Shown here piece after piece: positions 1-10,063 of a DNA stretch of 29,474 bases. Origin of the DNA: Colwellia sp. (lineage in GTDB: Bacteria; Pseudomonadota; Gammaproteobacteria; Enterobacterales; Alteromonadaceae); assembly GCA_003521815.1 (NCBI GenBank), contig DPHE01000078.1, positions 29,736-59,209 on the forward strand, given 5' to 3'. A program made the position numbers and the translations under genes. The notes under the pieces were generated by a model. It searched no databases. It was not told the origin of the DNA and saw only the letters and a program-made list of their open reading frames with translations. Position 1 is the stretch's first letter, and each line of letters starts with the position of its first letter.

Positions 1-1220
<1,220 letters not shown>

Positions 1221-1254
1221 CTAATTCGCGCTATTTGCTAGCATTTGGTTGCTA

Positions 1255-4200
1255 CTAGTTGATCAGAACGCGAAGTTCTGCAGATGAACGGCTTCGATGA
1301 CCTAATAAAGTTTTAACATCGGTAGCTGTCGGTTTAATTAACTTAAATAATGATGAGAAATTATCAAAATCATGTAAAATTTCTTGGGCACGTAAACTAC
1401 CTGTTTCTTCAAAATGCTGGTTAATAATGCCGCGTAAATGTTCTTGATGAATAGCTAAATCTTTAAGCGATAATAACTCAATTGACTCAGTATTTAAGCG
1501 TACATCTAAATCACCACGTTCATCCAACACATAAGCAAAACCGCCAGTCATACCCGCACCAAAGTTCACGCCAATATTCCCTAATATCGTTACAATACCA
1601 CCAGTCATATATTCACAGGCGTGATCGCCTGTGCCTTCAACAACCGCGTGACAACCTGAATTACGAACAGCAAAGCGTTCACCAGCCCGACCACAAGCAT
1701 ATAACTTACCGCCAGTAGCACCATATAAGCAGGTATTGCCCATGATCATGGTTTTATGACTCAAATAGTCAACACCTCTTGGAGGTTTAACCGTAATTTT
1801 ACCGCCAGTAATGCCTTTACCAACATAATCGTTAGCATCTCCTGTTAGAATAAGGTTTAATCCACCTGCATTCCACACACCAAAACTTTGTCCTGCGGTG
1901 CCTGATAAATGCATAGTGATTGGCGTTGGTGACATGCCTTGGTCACCATGTTGACGTGCAATTTCACCTGATAAAGTGGCACCAACAGAGCGATCAGTAT
2001 TTTGAATGGTAAATCTAAATTCACCACCACTACTGTGAGCAACAGCATTACTTGCTGCTGCTAACATTTGTTTATTTAATATACCTTCATCAAATGGGTT
2101 ATTTTCTTCTGTTTGATGAAGCGCTGTATTATCACCTGCGACGACTGGCGCTATGATTGGTGATAAATCTAACTTTTGTTGCTTGGCACTAATACCTGGA
2201 ATTTGACTTAATAAATCAGTACGGCCAATGAGTACAGTGAGGCTCTCTACGCCAAGCTTTGCAAGAATTTCACGAACATCATGGGCAATGAATTTAAAAT
2301 AATTCATTACTTGCTCAGGTAAGCCTTTGAAAAACTCATCACGTAAAACTTGATCTTGGGTTGCAACACCCGTTGCGCAGTTGTTTAAGTGACAAATACG
2401 CAAAAATTTACAGCCTAATGCCACCATAGGAGCGGTACCAAAACCAAAACTTTCAGCGCCTAAAATAGCGGCTTTAACAATATCAACCCCCGTTTTTAAA
2501 CCACCGTCTACTTGTAAACGTACTTTGTGACGCAAACCATTAGTCACAAGGGCTTGGTGCGCTTCAGCTAAACCAAGCTCCCAAGGGCAACCGGCGTATT
2601 TTACAGAGGTTAGTGGACTTGCTGCTGTTCCGCCGTCATATCCAGAGATAGTGATGAAATCAGCGTAAGCTTTAGCAACACCTGCTGCAATAGTACCTAC
2701 ACCAGGGCCAGATACTAATTTTACTGAAATAACCGCTCTAGGGTTTACTTGTTTTAAATCGAAAATAAGCTGAGCTAAATCTTCAATAGAATAAATATCA
2801 TGATGTGGTGGTGGTGAAATTAATGTCACACCAGGCACTGAATAACGTAACTTGGCAATTAAAGGAGAGACTTTATCTCCCGGTAATTGCCCACCTTCAC
2901 CAGGTTTAGCTCCTTGGGCTACTTTAATTTGTAATACATCAGCATTCACTAAATAATGTGGCGTTACACCAAATCTGCCCGAAGCAATTTGCTTAATACG
3001 GGAATTTTTAACGGTTCCAAAACGGCGTTCATCTTCACCACCTTCACCTGAATTTGAGCTACCACCTAAACGGTTCATTGCAATCGCAAGTGCTTCATGT
3101 GCTTCAGGGCTCAATGCACCGATTGACATCGCAGCAGAGTCAAAGCGTTTAAACATTTCACTCTCAGGTTCAACGCTATTGATATCGATAGGGTCGCAAT
3201 CATCTTTTAGTGCTAATAAGTCGCGTAAAGTTGCAATAGGTCGATCATTAACTTCATCAGCAAATTTACGATAATCAGCATAATCACCATTTTGAACGGC
3301 ACGCTGTAAATAGTTAACTACATCAGGGTTATAAGCATGATATTCACCACCATGAACGTATTTTAATAAGCCGCCATGATTCATTTTTTGATGAGGTAAA
3401 AAGGCTTTACGAGCAAGGTTAATATTGTCTTGTTCTATATCGCTAAAGTCAGCACCTTGAATTCGGCTAGGTAAGTCACTGAAACATAGTTCCATTATAT
3501 TGTCATTTAAGCCAATGACTTCAAATAGCCCTGCGCAGCGATAGCTTGCAATAGTAGCGATGCCCATTTTAGATAATATTTTTAATAGACCTTTGTTAAT
3601 TCCTTCGCGGTAATTAACAATAGCATCACGAGGACTTAATTTTATTTGGCCTTGCTCTACAAGTTGTTCAATGGTTTCAAAGGCTAAATAAGGATAAATA
3701 GCGGTTGCACCTAAACCAAGTAATACAGCATATTGATGAGAATCACGTACTGAGGCTGTTTCAACAATAATATTAGAATCACAGCGTAATTGTTTATCTA
3801 CAAGGCGTTTATGTACTGCACCCACAGCCATTGCTGCTGGAATCACTAATAATCTTTTATCTATTTGTCTATCAGATAAAACTAAAATAACGGTGCTTTT
3901 GTTTCGAACTAGCTCTTCAGATTCATCACATAACCTTATGATAGCTGCTTCTAAGCCTTCTTCAGCGTTATAGTTTAATGTGAGTGTGTCAGAGCGATAA
4001 TGTTCAGGATCTAATTCGCGTAACTGTTTCAAACCGGTATACATTAATACCGGTGTTGAAAATAGCATGCGATCAGCATGATCTGACGTTTCGTTGAATA
4101 CGTTATGTTCACGACCAATACAGGTACCTAATGACATAACATAACGTTCACGTAATGGATCGATAGGAGGATTAGTTACTTGTGCGAACTGTTGGCGAAA

Positions 4201-5715
4201 ATAATCATAAAGCGTACGTGGTTGACTTGAAAGTACAGCCATTGGGGTATCATCACCCATAGAGCCTGTTGCTTCTTGACCATTTTCGGCTAATGTTTTC
4301 ACTACTTGATGAATTTCTTCATAGCTGTAGTTAAACATTTTATGGTATTGATTCATTTCTTTATCAGTAAAAACACGTTTTCCAATTTGATTAGCTTCTA
4401 GCTCATCAAAAGGGATTAAACGACGAACATTTTTAGTTAACCAATCACGATAGGGATGACGTTCTTTTAATTCATTATCTATGTCAGTTGAACTAAATAA
4501 CTTACCCGTGTAGGTATCAAGTGCTAGCATTTCACCTGGACCAACACGGCCTTTTTCAACTACTTCATCTTCACCATAATCCCAAATACCGACTTCAGAG
4601 GCTAATGTAATAAAACCATTACGGGTGATAACATAACGTGCAGGACGTAAACCATTTCGATCTAAATTACAGGCAACATGACGACCATTGGTCATTACCA
4701 CCCCTGCGGGGCCATCCCAAGGCTCCATGTGCATGGAGTTAAACTCATAAAACGCACGTAATTCATCATCCATTAATGAGCTATTTTCCCATGCAGGAGG
4801 CATAACTAAGCGCATAGCACGATATAGATCCATACCACCAGCAAGAAGTAAATCGAGCATATTATCAAGTGATGAAGAGTCTGAACCTGTTTGACCAACA
4901 AAAGGAGCAGCGTCTTGTAGATCAGGTAATAAAGGTGATTTAAAGCGATATGTACGTGCACGAGACCATTGGCGATTACCATTAATGGTATTAATTTCAC
5001 CATTGTGAGCAAGGTAGCGGAATGGTTGTGCTAAATACCACTGCGGTGAGGTATTCGTTGAAAAACGTTGATGAAAAACACAAATAGCGCTTTGCATACG
5101 TATATCGGCTAAATCCAAATAAAAATTTGATAAATCTTTAGGCATCATTAAGCCTTTATAGATAGTTACCAAACAAGATAAGCTAGCGACATAGAATACG
5201 TCATCGGTAATACGTTTTTCCGCACGACGACGTGCCATATATAAACGACGCTCTAAATCACGATTACGCCAACCTGAAGGAGCATCAACAAATACTTGCA
5301 CAATGTTTGGCATATTATTAATGGCAGCATCGCCCAGTACTGAAGTATCTGTAGGAACAGTACGCCAACCGATAAGCGTTAAACTTTCGTTAGCAAATTC
5401 TTCTTCTAATACTTTTTTAGAAAGAGCAGCAGCAACAGGATCAGGGTTTAGAAAAATCATACCTACCGCATATTTTTTACCAAGCTTCCAGCCATTATCT
5501 TCAGCAACAGCTCGAAAGAAGCTATCAGGTTTTTGCAATAATAAGCCGCAACCGTCACCAGTTTTACCATCAGCAGCGATACCGCCACGATGTTGCATGC
5601 GATCAAGGGCTGAAATAGCGGTTTTAATTAATTTGTGACTAGCTTCACCGTACTGATGGGCAATTAAGCCAAAGCCACAATTTTCTCTTTGAACGCTATG
5701 ATCATAAAGCTGCAT
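1255..5715 (-). CDS. gltB: Glutamate synthase (NADPH) large subunit
   Basis: Large (alpha) subunit of glutamate synthase, 1486 residues, the normal length for the family. The class II glutaminase nucleophile is Cys13 (start of CGFGLIAHQYGE), exposed after removal of a short propeptide. MQHRGG and GDGCGLL belong to the same Ntn-hydrolase domain (about residues 13-420). A central domain precedes the FMN/2-oxoglutarate domain, which shows GGEDERRFG, QIASGRFGV, GAKPGEGGQLPG, SPPPHHDIYSIED and GYDGGTAASPL. The 3Fe-4S cysteines are in CKFLRICHLNNCATGVA. The C-terminal beta-helix carries the GxGxG-type repeats (GATGGKLYACGRAGERF, GAGMTGGFAYV). The start ATG has a strong AGGAGAG ribosome site (complement of 5720-5726). 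It is the first gene of the gltBD operon. Confidence 0.98.
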   Translation of the reverse strand: MQLYDHSVQRENCGFGLIAHQYGEASHKLIKTAISALDRMQHRGGIAADGKTGDGCGLLLQKPDSFFRAVAEDNGWKLGKKYAVGMIFLNPDPVAAALSKKVLEEEFANESLTLIGWRTVPTDTSVLGDAAINNMPNIVQVFVDAPSGWRNRDLERRLYMARRRAEKRITDDVFYVASLSCLVTIYKGLMMPKDLSNFYLDLADIRMQSAICVFHQRFSTNTSPQWYLAQPFRYLAHNGEINTINGNRQWSRARTYRFKSPLLPDLQDAAPFVGQTGSDSSSLDNMLDLLLAGGMDLYRAMRLVMPPAWENSSLMDDELRAFYEFNSMHMEPWDGPAGVVMTNGRHVACNLDRNGLRPARYVITRNGFITLASEVGIWDYGEDEVVEKGRVGPGEMLALDTYTGKLFSSTDIDNELKERHPYRDWLTKNVRRLIPFDELEANQIGKRVFTDKEMNQYHKMFNYSYEEIHQVVKTLAENGQEATGSMGDDTPMAVLSSQPRTLYDYFRQQFAQVTNPPIDPLRERYVMSLGTCIGREHNVFNETSDHADRMLFSTPVLMYTGLKQLRELDPEHYRSDTLTLNYNAEEGLEAAIIRLCDESEELVRNKSTVILVLSDRQIDKRLLVIPAAMAVGAVHKRLVDKQLRCDSNIIVETASVRDSHQYAVLLGLGATAIYPYLAFETIEQLVEQGQIKLSPRDAIVNYREGINKGLLKILSKMGIATIASYRCAGLFEVIGLNDNIMELCFSDLPSRIQGADFSDIEQDNINLARKAFLPHQKMNHGGLLKYVHGGEYHAYNPDVVNYLQRAVQNGDYADYRKFADEVNDRPIATLRDLLALKDDCDPIDINSVEPESEMFKRFDSAAMSIGALSPEAHEALAIAMNRLGGSSNSGEGGEDERRFGTVKNSRIKQIASGRFGVTPHYLVNADVLQIKVAQGAKPGEGGQLPGDKVSPLIAKLRYSVPGVTLISPPPHHDIYSIEDLAQLIFDLKQVNPRAVISVKLVSGPGVGTIAAGVAKAYADFITISGYDGGTAASPLTSVKYAGCPWELGLAEAHQALVTNGLRHKVRLQVDGGLKTGVDIVKAAILGAESFGFGTAPMVALGCKFLRICHLNNCATGVATQDQVLRDEFFKGLPEQVMNYFKFIAHDVREILAKLGVESLTVLIGRTDLLSQIPGISAKQQKLDLSPIIAPVVAGDNTALHQTEENNPFDEGILNKQMLAAASNAVAHSSGGEFRFTIQNTDRSVGATLSGEIARQHGDQGMSPTPITMHLSGTAGQSFGVWNAGGLNLILTGDANDYVGKGITGGKITVKPPRGVDYLSHKTMIMGNTCLYGATGGKLYACGRAGERFAVRNSGCHAVVEGTGDHACEYMTGGIVTILGNIGVNFGAGMTGGFAYVLDERGDLDVRLNTESIELLSLKDLAIHQEHLRGIINQHFEETGSLRAQEILHDFDNFSSLFKLIKPTATDVKTLLGHRSRSSAELRVLIN

Positions 5716-5821
5716 TTTTCTCTCCTAATAAAAGCAACTTGGATTAACAGAAATAAAAAGAATAAAGGTATGAAAAAAATGCATACATAGCTATCCCGTT
5801 TTCGACCAAGATGGGAGGGTT

Positions 5822-5850
5822 ACAGTACTAATTTAGTTACAAAAGGTCAA
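5822..5850 (-). promoter_or_regulatory. Possible sigma-70 promoter of gltBD
   Basis: On the minus strand a TTGACC hexamer (complement of 5845-5850) is followed after 17 bases by TACTGT (complement of 5822-5827), about 105 bases ahead of the gltB start. The -35 is good and the -10 is weak, so this is only a candidate. Confidence 0.3.
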
Positions 5851-5911
5851 TGAAAATAGAGTAATTACTCATGATATTTCACATGTTTTGATATACTTTT
5901 AAGGACGTGAT

Positions 5912-5969
5912 GTTAACGACAAGTGCTTGTTATTTATTTTTTGTTTTTTGAGTCGTTAACTCGTTAAGA
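5912..5969. promoter_or_regulatory. Dyad and repeated CGTTAA motifs upstream of gltB
   Basis: A 9-base inverted repeat, GTTAACGAC at 5912-5920 and GTCGTTAAC at 5952-5960, is separated by 31 bases. Inside lies a smaller dyad, ACAAG-TG-CTTGT (5919-5930). A third copy of the core, CGTTAAG, follows at 5962-5968. All lie about 200-250 bases ahead of the gltB start, in the 468-base gap between gltB and folE2. They could be regulator sites, but no known binding consensus was recognised. The rest of the gap (5716-6183) holds no convincing reading frame. Confidence 0.3.
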
Positions 5970-6128
5970 CGAAAGTACTATTCAGTGAAATTTAACTATG
6001 TTTTTACTATTTATATGCTGTTTGAAAATAACATGTATTGATTCAATTAATATAAAAAACAGCGTAAGCGGTGTGAAGAAAATAAAGTGATTAATTTAAC
6101 AAAAAAAGAAAGCTAGCGGCAGGAAAGG

Positions 6129-6164
6129 AAAAATAAACGAGCGACAAAGTTACTTCGCCACTCG
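6129..6164 (-). terminator. Rho-independent terminator of folE2
   Basis: Read on the minus strand, a hairpin runs from CGAGTGGCGA through loop AGTAACT to TTGTCGCTCG (6138-6164). All ten stem positions pair, with wobbles, and TTTATTTTT follows at once (complement of 6129-6137). It lies 20 bases past the folE2 stop codon. Confidence 0.75.
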
Positions 6165-6183
6165 CTACTATAAAATCGCAGCT

Positions 6184-7107
6184 TTAAGGTTGATAACCGC
6201 CAACAAGCCCTTTTGTGGTGACACTGACAGCATCATGGGCATGTAACGATTCAAGGTGATTTATTTTTAGCCAAAAATCCTCATATTGCTCAGCTTTGTT
6301 CATGCTGAACTGTAGACGACGTGCAGCATCTTCACAGAACATTAAGTTTTGACCATTAAGGCGAGCAAATTCTTGTTCGTCTTCACGTTTAACTGCTGCT
6401 TGCACGGGGGTTTGTAATGAATCTTCAATTAAGTCAACTAGATCTGTTATAGGAAAATCGCTAACATTATTACTTAACTTCACTTTCACTTCAGCCACAG
6501 AACGTTGAGAGTGTGGTGTTGCCACTATTCCTTCTGTGGTGCCAAGCCATTCGCGTATTACGTCAATATCGAGTTCACTATCGACAAACTTTTGTTGGAA
6601 TGCTTGTTGTATTAACTGGCGGGCTAATGCTGCAGAGCAAGGGCAAGTTGATGAGTAAGGAACATCAATAGCCATTTCAATGGTAAGTTTACCTTGGTTG
6701 AAGTGGCCTGATAAGGTAACTGGATAAGCTTTCCATCCCTCTTTTCCGCTGATTAAAGACTTTCTACGCAAATGATAATCAAAGCTAAAGGTTACTTTTG
6801 CCTGATCACTTAAGTCACTATGACTACTGATAAAACCATCTAGTAAGGTGACTAGACTTTGGTAATTCAATATATTAGTTGTTGATAATTCATCAATAAG
6901 TAAATATAGGCGTGACATATGAATGCCTTTAGCCTGTGCTTCTTTTAAGTTTACAAAAGCATCAATATGGGCTGAAACCATTCGTTCAGTTTCACCTTTT
7001 GAGGCGATCATTATTGGCATTTCAATATTACTCATACCAACCCAGTCAAGAGTTCCTTCTGTTTGAGCTGTTGTGTGGTTGGCAATATCAGGCATTAATG
7101 TCGGCAT
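6184..7107 (-). CDS. folE2: GTP cyclohydrolase I type IB (FolE2)
   Basis: FolE2 converts GTP to 7,8-dihydroneopterin triphosphate, the first step of tetrahydrofolate (and in some bacteria queuosine) synthesis. The 307-residue length and the landmark [15 protein letters not shown] (Cys155 and Cys157) with [18 protein letters not shown] and [10 protein letters not shown] identify the COG1469 family. Unlike FolE, this enzyme does not need zinc, and in many bacteria folE2 is induced by zinc shortage through Zur. I looked for a Zur-type palindrome in the 306 bases upstream and did not find one, so regulation here is unknown. The start is the ATG at 7107; no strong ribosome site was seen. The gene is followed by a good terminator and seems monocistronic. 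Confidence 0.95.
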   Translation of the reverse strand: MPTLMPDIANHTTAQTEGTLDWVGMSNIEMPIMIASKGETERMVSAHIDAFVNLKEAQAKGIHMSRLYLLIDELSTTNILNYQSLVTLLDGFISSHSDLSDQAKVTFSFDYHLRRKSLISGKEGWKAYPVTLSGHFNQGKLTIEMAIDVPYSSTCPCSAALARQLIQQAFQQKFVDSELDIDVIREWLGTTEGIVATPHSQRSVAEVKVKLSNNVSDFPITDLVDLIEDSLQTPVQAAVKREDEQEFARLNGQNLMFCEDAARRLQFSMNKAEQYEDFWLKINHLESLHAHDAVSVTTKGLVGGYQP

Positions 7108-7146
7108 TACGACTCCGCTTTAAGCTATAGTTACTTAACTAGGGTC

Positions 7147-7304
7147 GCGTGATGATAGCTAAAAAACCACGCAACAAGTATATTCAGGGCGCACATTCTA
7201 TCGTATTTTTGATACTCATACCACTTCAAAATTTATGATTCAACGAGAATGGTTTTTCAGGAGAATGTGCTCCTGCATTCACTAATAAGCTACATTCATG
7301 TAGC
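7147..7304. repeat. Hairpin-rich intergenic region between rsmC and folE2
   Basis: This 306-base gap (7108-7413) has no credible gene but several short inverted repeats. GCGTG (7147-7151) pairs with CACGC (7168-7172). GCACATTCT (7191-7199) is the exact inverse of AGAATGTGC (7262-7270). CAGGAG (7258-7263) pairs with CTCCTG (7270-7275). GCTACAT-tc-ATGTAGC (7289-7304) is a perfect 7-base hairpin. CATACCACTT at 7217-7226 resembles motifs at other places in the window. It could be a dispersed REP/MITE-like element or the folE2 leader. Confidence 0.4.
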
Positions 7305-7413
7305 GTCCTTGTCGAAATTAATAACGCGTTATATAAACCTTTTAAACTATCCCTAAAACTCGCATCAATACAAGGTGATTTTTAATAAAAAGGCTTACTT
7401 TTTCTTGATTTTT

Positions 7414-8475
7414 TTAATTTTTGGTGTGACAGTAAATGGTAAACCCTTGCTTCCTTGCGATTGTTTCTGTTTTACCAATATGCTGCTGCATTAGAGGTAA
7501 ATATTGTAAAAAGCTGTTGGCTACTATAGTGATATTACTCTTATTATTTTTATTAGAAACTAAGTGTTTTTTTATGCCACGTAAAAAGTCTTCAGTTGCT
7601 TGATAACTGGTTTTTGTACCTTGATGAAAAGGTGGGTTTGAAACGATATGTTGATAGTTTTCAGTGACGTTTGATAAACTATTTGAGGCAAAAACACTGC
7701 CGATTAAACCATTTAAAGTGAGTGTTCTCTTTGCCGAAGCTATGGCTAAGGCACTAACATCGAGTAATGATAACTCTGTGTTTTCAAATTTCTTTCCAAT
7801 AAAGCAACTAATCACCCCAGCACCACAACCAAAATCGAGTACTTTACCTTGCATGTCTTTAGGTAAGTTATCTAATAAGAGTGCAGTACCGACATCAAGT
7901 TTTTTCTGGCTAAATACACCGGGTAAGGAAGCGATGGTTAATGAAATACCTGAAACGTTGATCTGATAGCTTTTATACCAATCATCAATACTAAAGGCTT
8001 TATTTTCATCTTTTTTGGTTTCATGTATTCCACCGAATAATAAACAATGTCGCGCCGCATCTATTTTTTGACAACTGCTTAAAAAATGCTGCGTTAACTT
8101 AGGTGATGACTGTACACCCCCTTTTTTCTCACCCACTAAAATTATTTTAGCATCGGGAAGTAGGTAGGGGGCAATCATTGCCAGAGTGAAGGCTAACTCT
8201 TCTTTGCTCTTTGGAAAGTTAATAATTACTAAGTCGTGTTTGGTTTCACTTTTATATTCGCTAGTGAAAAGGGTCTTTATTTGATTTTTATATTTGTCAT
8301 ATATAGCAATATAATCAATGAAGTTAGTGTTGTAACAAGTGATATTTGCTTCTGAATAATCATTTAAATAATGCGTTATAAAACCATCTTCCATTAAGTT
8401 AATAAAGAGTGGTGTGTTTGCTGATAATATTTTGATATTGCGCAATAACACTTGGCTGATATTTGACATTGACAT
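7414..8475 (-). CDS. rsmC: 16S rRNA (guanine(1207)-N2)-methyltransferase RsmC
   Basis: SAM-dependent methyltransferase that modifies G1207 of 16S rRNA in assembled 30S subunits; 353 residues, close to the 343 of E. coli RsmC. The N-terminal half is the degenerate MTS_N domain. The C-terminal half carries the SAM motif LDFGCGAGVISC (about residues 213-224) and the base-flipping amine methylase motif NPPFHQG with downstream ATEDFLRGIKKHL and IVANSFLQYLPLM, which match RsmC rather than RsmD or RlmG in arrangement (my recall). Starts at 8475 or 8469 are both possible (MSMSN). The related RlmG has the same fold, so the specificity is probable, not proven. It is divergent from the dapA cluster. Confidence 0.85.
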   Translation of the reverse strand: MSMSNISQVLLRNIKILSANTPLFINLMEDGFITHYLNDYSEANITCYNTNFIDYIAIYDKYKNQIKTLFTSEYKSETKHDLVIINFPKSKEELAFTLAMIAPYLLPDAKIILVGEKKGGVQSSPKLTQHFLSSCQKIDAARHCLLFGGIHETKKDENKAFSIDDWYKSYQINVSGISLTIASLPGVFSQKKLDVGTALLLDNLPKDMQGKVLDFGCGAGVISCFIGKKFENTELSLLDVSALAIASAKRTLTLNGLIGSVFASNSLSNVTENYQHIVSNPPFHQGTKTSYQATEDFLRGIKKHLVSNKNNKSNITIVANSFLQYLPLMQQHIGKTETIARKQGFTIYCHTKN

Positions 8476-8571
8476 AAATAGAAAGACTACTGAATTAGAT
8501 ATAATATTCTATTCTACGATATTCGGACTTTAATCGACAATTATAATTCCCTAATCCGTATAAAAAGTGCA

Positions 8572-8601
8572 TTGACAAAAAAGACATAAAAATGCTTAAA
8601 T
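8572..8601 (+). promoter_or_regulatory. Sigma-70 promoter of the lysine riboswitch transcript
   Basis: A consensus -35 TTGACA (8572-8577), an 18-base spacer and a -10 TTAAAT (8596-8601) with an upstream TG at 8593-8594 (extended -10 character). Transcription would begin near 8608, about 45 bases ahead of the riboswitch P1 stem. The leader also contains a hairpin, AACTTGATGGC/GCCATTAAGTT, at about 8619-8645. Confidence 0.65.
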
Positions 8602-8649
8602 AGCGCCGTCCCTAATATTAACTTGATGGCTTTGTGCCATTAAGTTTCA

Positions 8650-8897
8650 AAGGGGCCAGAAGAGGAGCGTTAACCAGGTAGTTACCATTGTGTTGTTTTA
8701 CAACGCACAGAGATCAAACTCTGTTGATGGTAATGAGGGGGATTAGCGCCGAGATAATGCTGATTTGATTTGGTATTTATCGGTTGTTTACTTGCTAGGA
8801 TTACCTAGAAAGAATGGGCTGAATCCCAACAACTGTCACTGTTAGCTAATAATTTTAGTGAATTATTAGGCTTATGAGTGGAGAGCTTCTGGCCTTT
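8650..8897 (+). ncRNA. Lysine riboswitch (L box) aptamer
   Basis: The closing P1 helix is GGCCAGAAG (8654-8662) with its exact complement CTTCTGGCC (8886-8894). Between them, in order, lie the conserved L-box segments: AGAGGAGCG just inside P1, GAGGGGGATTAGCGCCGAG (about 8735-8753), GGGCTGAATCCC (8816-8827), ACTGTCAC (8832-8839) and GTGGAGAGCTTCTGG closing the core. About 240 bases are enclosed, more than the roughly 175 usual for the class, because of longer peripheral stems such as CAGAG/CTCTG in the P2 region. Lysine binding is expected to reduce expression of the downstream dapA cluster. Confidence 0.93.
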
Positions 8898-8911
8898 GCA
8901 TAATTGCCAAT

Positions 8912-8942
8912 GAGTACTTTCAACGTACTTTTCTCGGTTTTT
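8912..8942 (+). terminator. Putative expression-platform terminator of the lysine riboswitch
   Basis: Directly after the aptamer, AGTAC (8913-8917) pairs with GTACT (8925-8929), extendable as GAG with CTC (8933-8935), and is followed by TTTTT at 8938-8942. This fits a lysine-induced terminator, though the stem is short. A second hairpin, TGCCTATA (8949-8956) with TATAGGCA (8977-8984), lies downstream without a T run and may instead be part of an alternative fold. Confidence 0.5.
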
Positions 8943-8991
8943 AGTAAATGCCTATAAGTTCTCCGAACCAATCTGCTATAGGCAGTTATGC

Positions 8992-9060
8992 CCATACCAC
9001 TTGATTATGAGTCGCTCAGACTTCCTGAAACGAGCATATTCGAGTGGTACGGGTATATAT
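8992..9060. repeat. REP-like inverted repeat at the dapA start
   Basis: ATACCACTTGA (from 8994) and its imperfect inverse TCGAGTGGTACGGGTAT (9040-9056) bracket about 70 bases. Related strings occur at 20007-20025 (TTCAAGTGGAACGGGTATA), 7217-7226 and 22809-22818, which suggests a dispersed family. The right arm runs to within two bases of the likely dapA start codon and may have replaced the native leader. Confidence 0.5.
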
Positions 9061-9061
9061 A

Positions 9062-10063
9062 ATGAGTTCGAGAGCAATGAATCAAAATACATCTATAAAT
9101 ATATCACCCATAACATCTAGTGTTACCTCTGTGAGCGACTGCCCACTATGGACCGCGCTAATCACTCCTTTTCACCTCGATGGTAGTGTAGACTTTGATA
9201 GTTTAGCTGAAATTGCCAAGGCACAGATACAAGCGGGTAATGGGCTTTTATTATTGGGAAGTACAGGCGAAGGACTCGCTTTAACCAGTGATGAGCAGCT
9301 TTCTGTTGTTGAGTTTATTTGTAATTTACAAAACACGTTATCAATAAAATCACCTTTAATGGTAGCCGTTGGTGGTTATAACTTACCTGAGCAAATTAAT
9401 TGGATAAATCGCTGTAATGAGCTAACTATTCATAGCTATTTGTTAGGCACACCTCTTTACGCAAAACCAGGAGAAGTGGGTCAAACAGCTTGGTTTAAAG
9501 CTTTGTTAGATGCGGCAATATTTCCTTGTATGTTATATAACGTGCCATCGCGTAGTGGTGTTGAAATTCCAGTGGGCACGGTACAAAGTTTACAAGATCA
9601 TCCTAACTGTTGGGCAATGAAAGAAGCCAGTGGCGATTTGAATAAATTTTTGAATTACCGTCAACAATGTTCAAATATAGACATATACACTGGCGAAGAT
9701 GCCATGATGCCTTATTTAGTGCCAGCGGGTGTGAAAGGGTTGGTGTCTGTGTGCGCTAATGTCTGGCCAAAAGCGACTAAAACTTATGTTGAACTTTGCT
9801 TAGCCGGGGAAACTCAAAACATGTTTCCATTGTGGAACAATGCCGTAGATGCAATTTTTAGTGTAGCAAACCCTATTGCCGTTAAAGTCTTGATGCATCA
9901 GCAACAAGCGATTAGCACATCTACTCTGCGCGCCCCGTTGACCCATAATGAAATAACCGATAACACAGCATTATTGGCTGTTGATGATCAAATTAATCAA
10001 TGGTTAGCACACGCTAGCCAAACTTCTGTTATAAAACCAAATAAAAATAGGAATATCGTATGA
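9062..10063 (+). CDS. dapA: 4-hydroxy-tetrahydrodipicolinate synthase (DapA family)
   Basis: Condenses pyruvate and aspartate semialdehyde, the first committed step toward diaminopimelate and lysine. Family marks: WTALITPFHLDGSVDF, the GSTGEG loop, YNVPSRSG with the substrate-carboxylate Arg, and the Schiff-base Lys in AMKEASGDL (Lys187 of a 333-residue protein). The frame is open from a GTG at 9044, but those first codons lie in a repeat; the ATG at 9062 is preferred and the ATG at 9077 is possible. The protein is longer than the usual ~292 residues, with about 25 extra at the N-terminus and a C-terminal tail ending before the dapD overlap. It could be a pathway-specific paralogue rather than the main DapA. 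It follows a lysine riboswitch and overlaps dapD by 4 bases (ATGA). Confidence 0.93.
   Translation: MSSRAMNQNTSINISPITSSVTSVSDCPLWTALITPFHLDGSVDFDSLAEIAKAQIQAGNGLLLLGSTGEGLALTSDEQLSVVEFICNLQNTLSIKSPLMVAVGGYNLPEQINWINRCNELTIHSYLLGTPLYAKPGEVGQTAWFKALLDAAIFPCMLYNVPSRSGVEIPVGTVQSLQDHPNCWAMKEASGDLNKFLNYRQQCSNIDIYTGEDAMMPYLVPAGVKGLVSVCANVWPKATKTYVELCLAGETQNMFPLWNNAVDAIFSVANPIAVKVLMHQQQAISTSTLRAPLTHNEITDNTALLAVDDQINQWLAHASQTSVIKPNKNRNIV

Noticed and set aside
5303..5638. 111-codon plus-strand frame opposite gltB
   Set aside because: It lies wholly inside gltB on the other strand, has no family resemblance and no ribosome site.
7108..7413. Zur box ahead of folE2
   Set aside because: Expected because folE2 is often Zur-controlled, but no TGTTATA-N-TATAACA-like palindrome is present.
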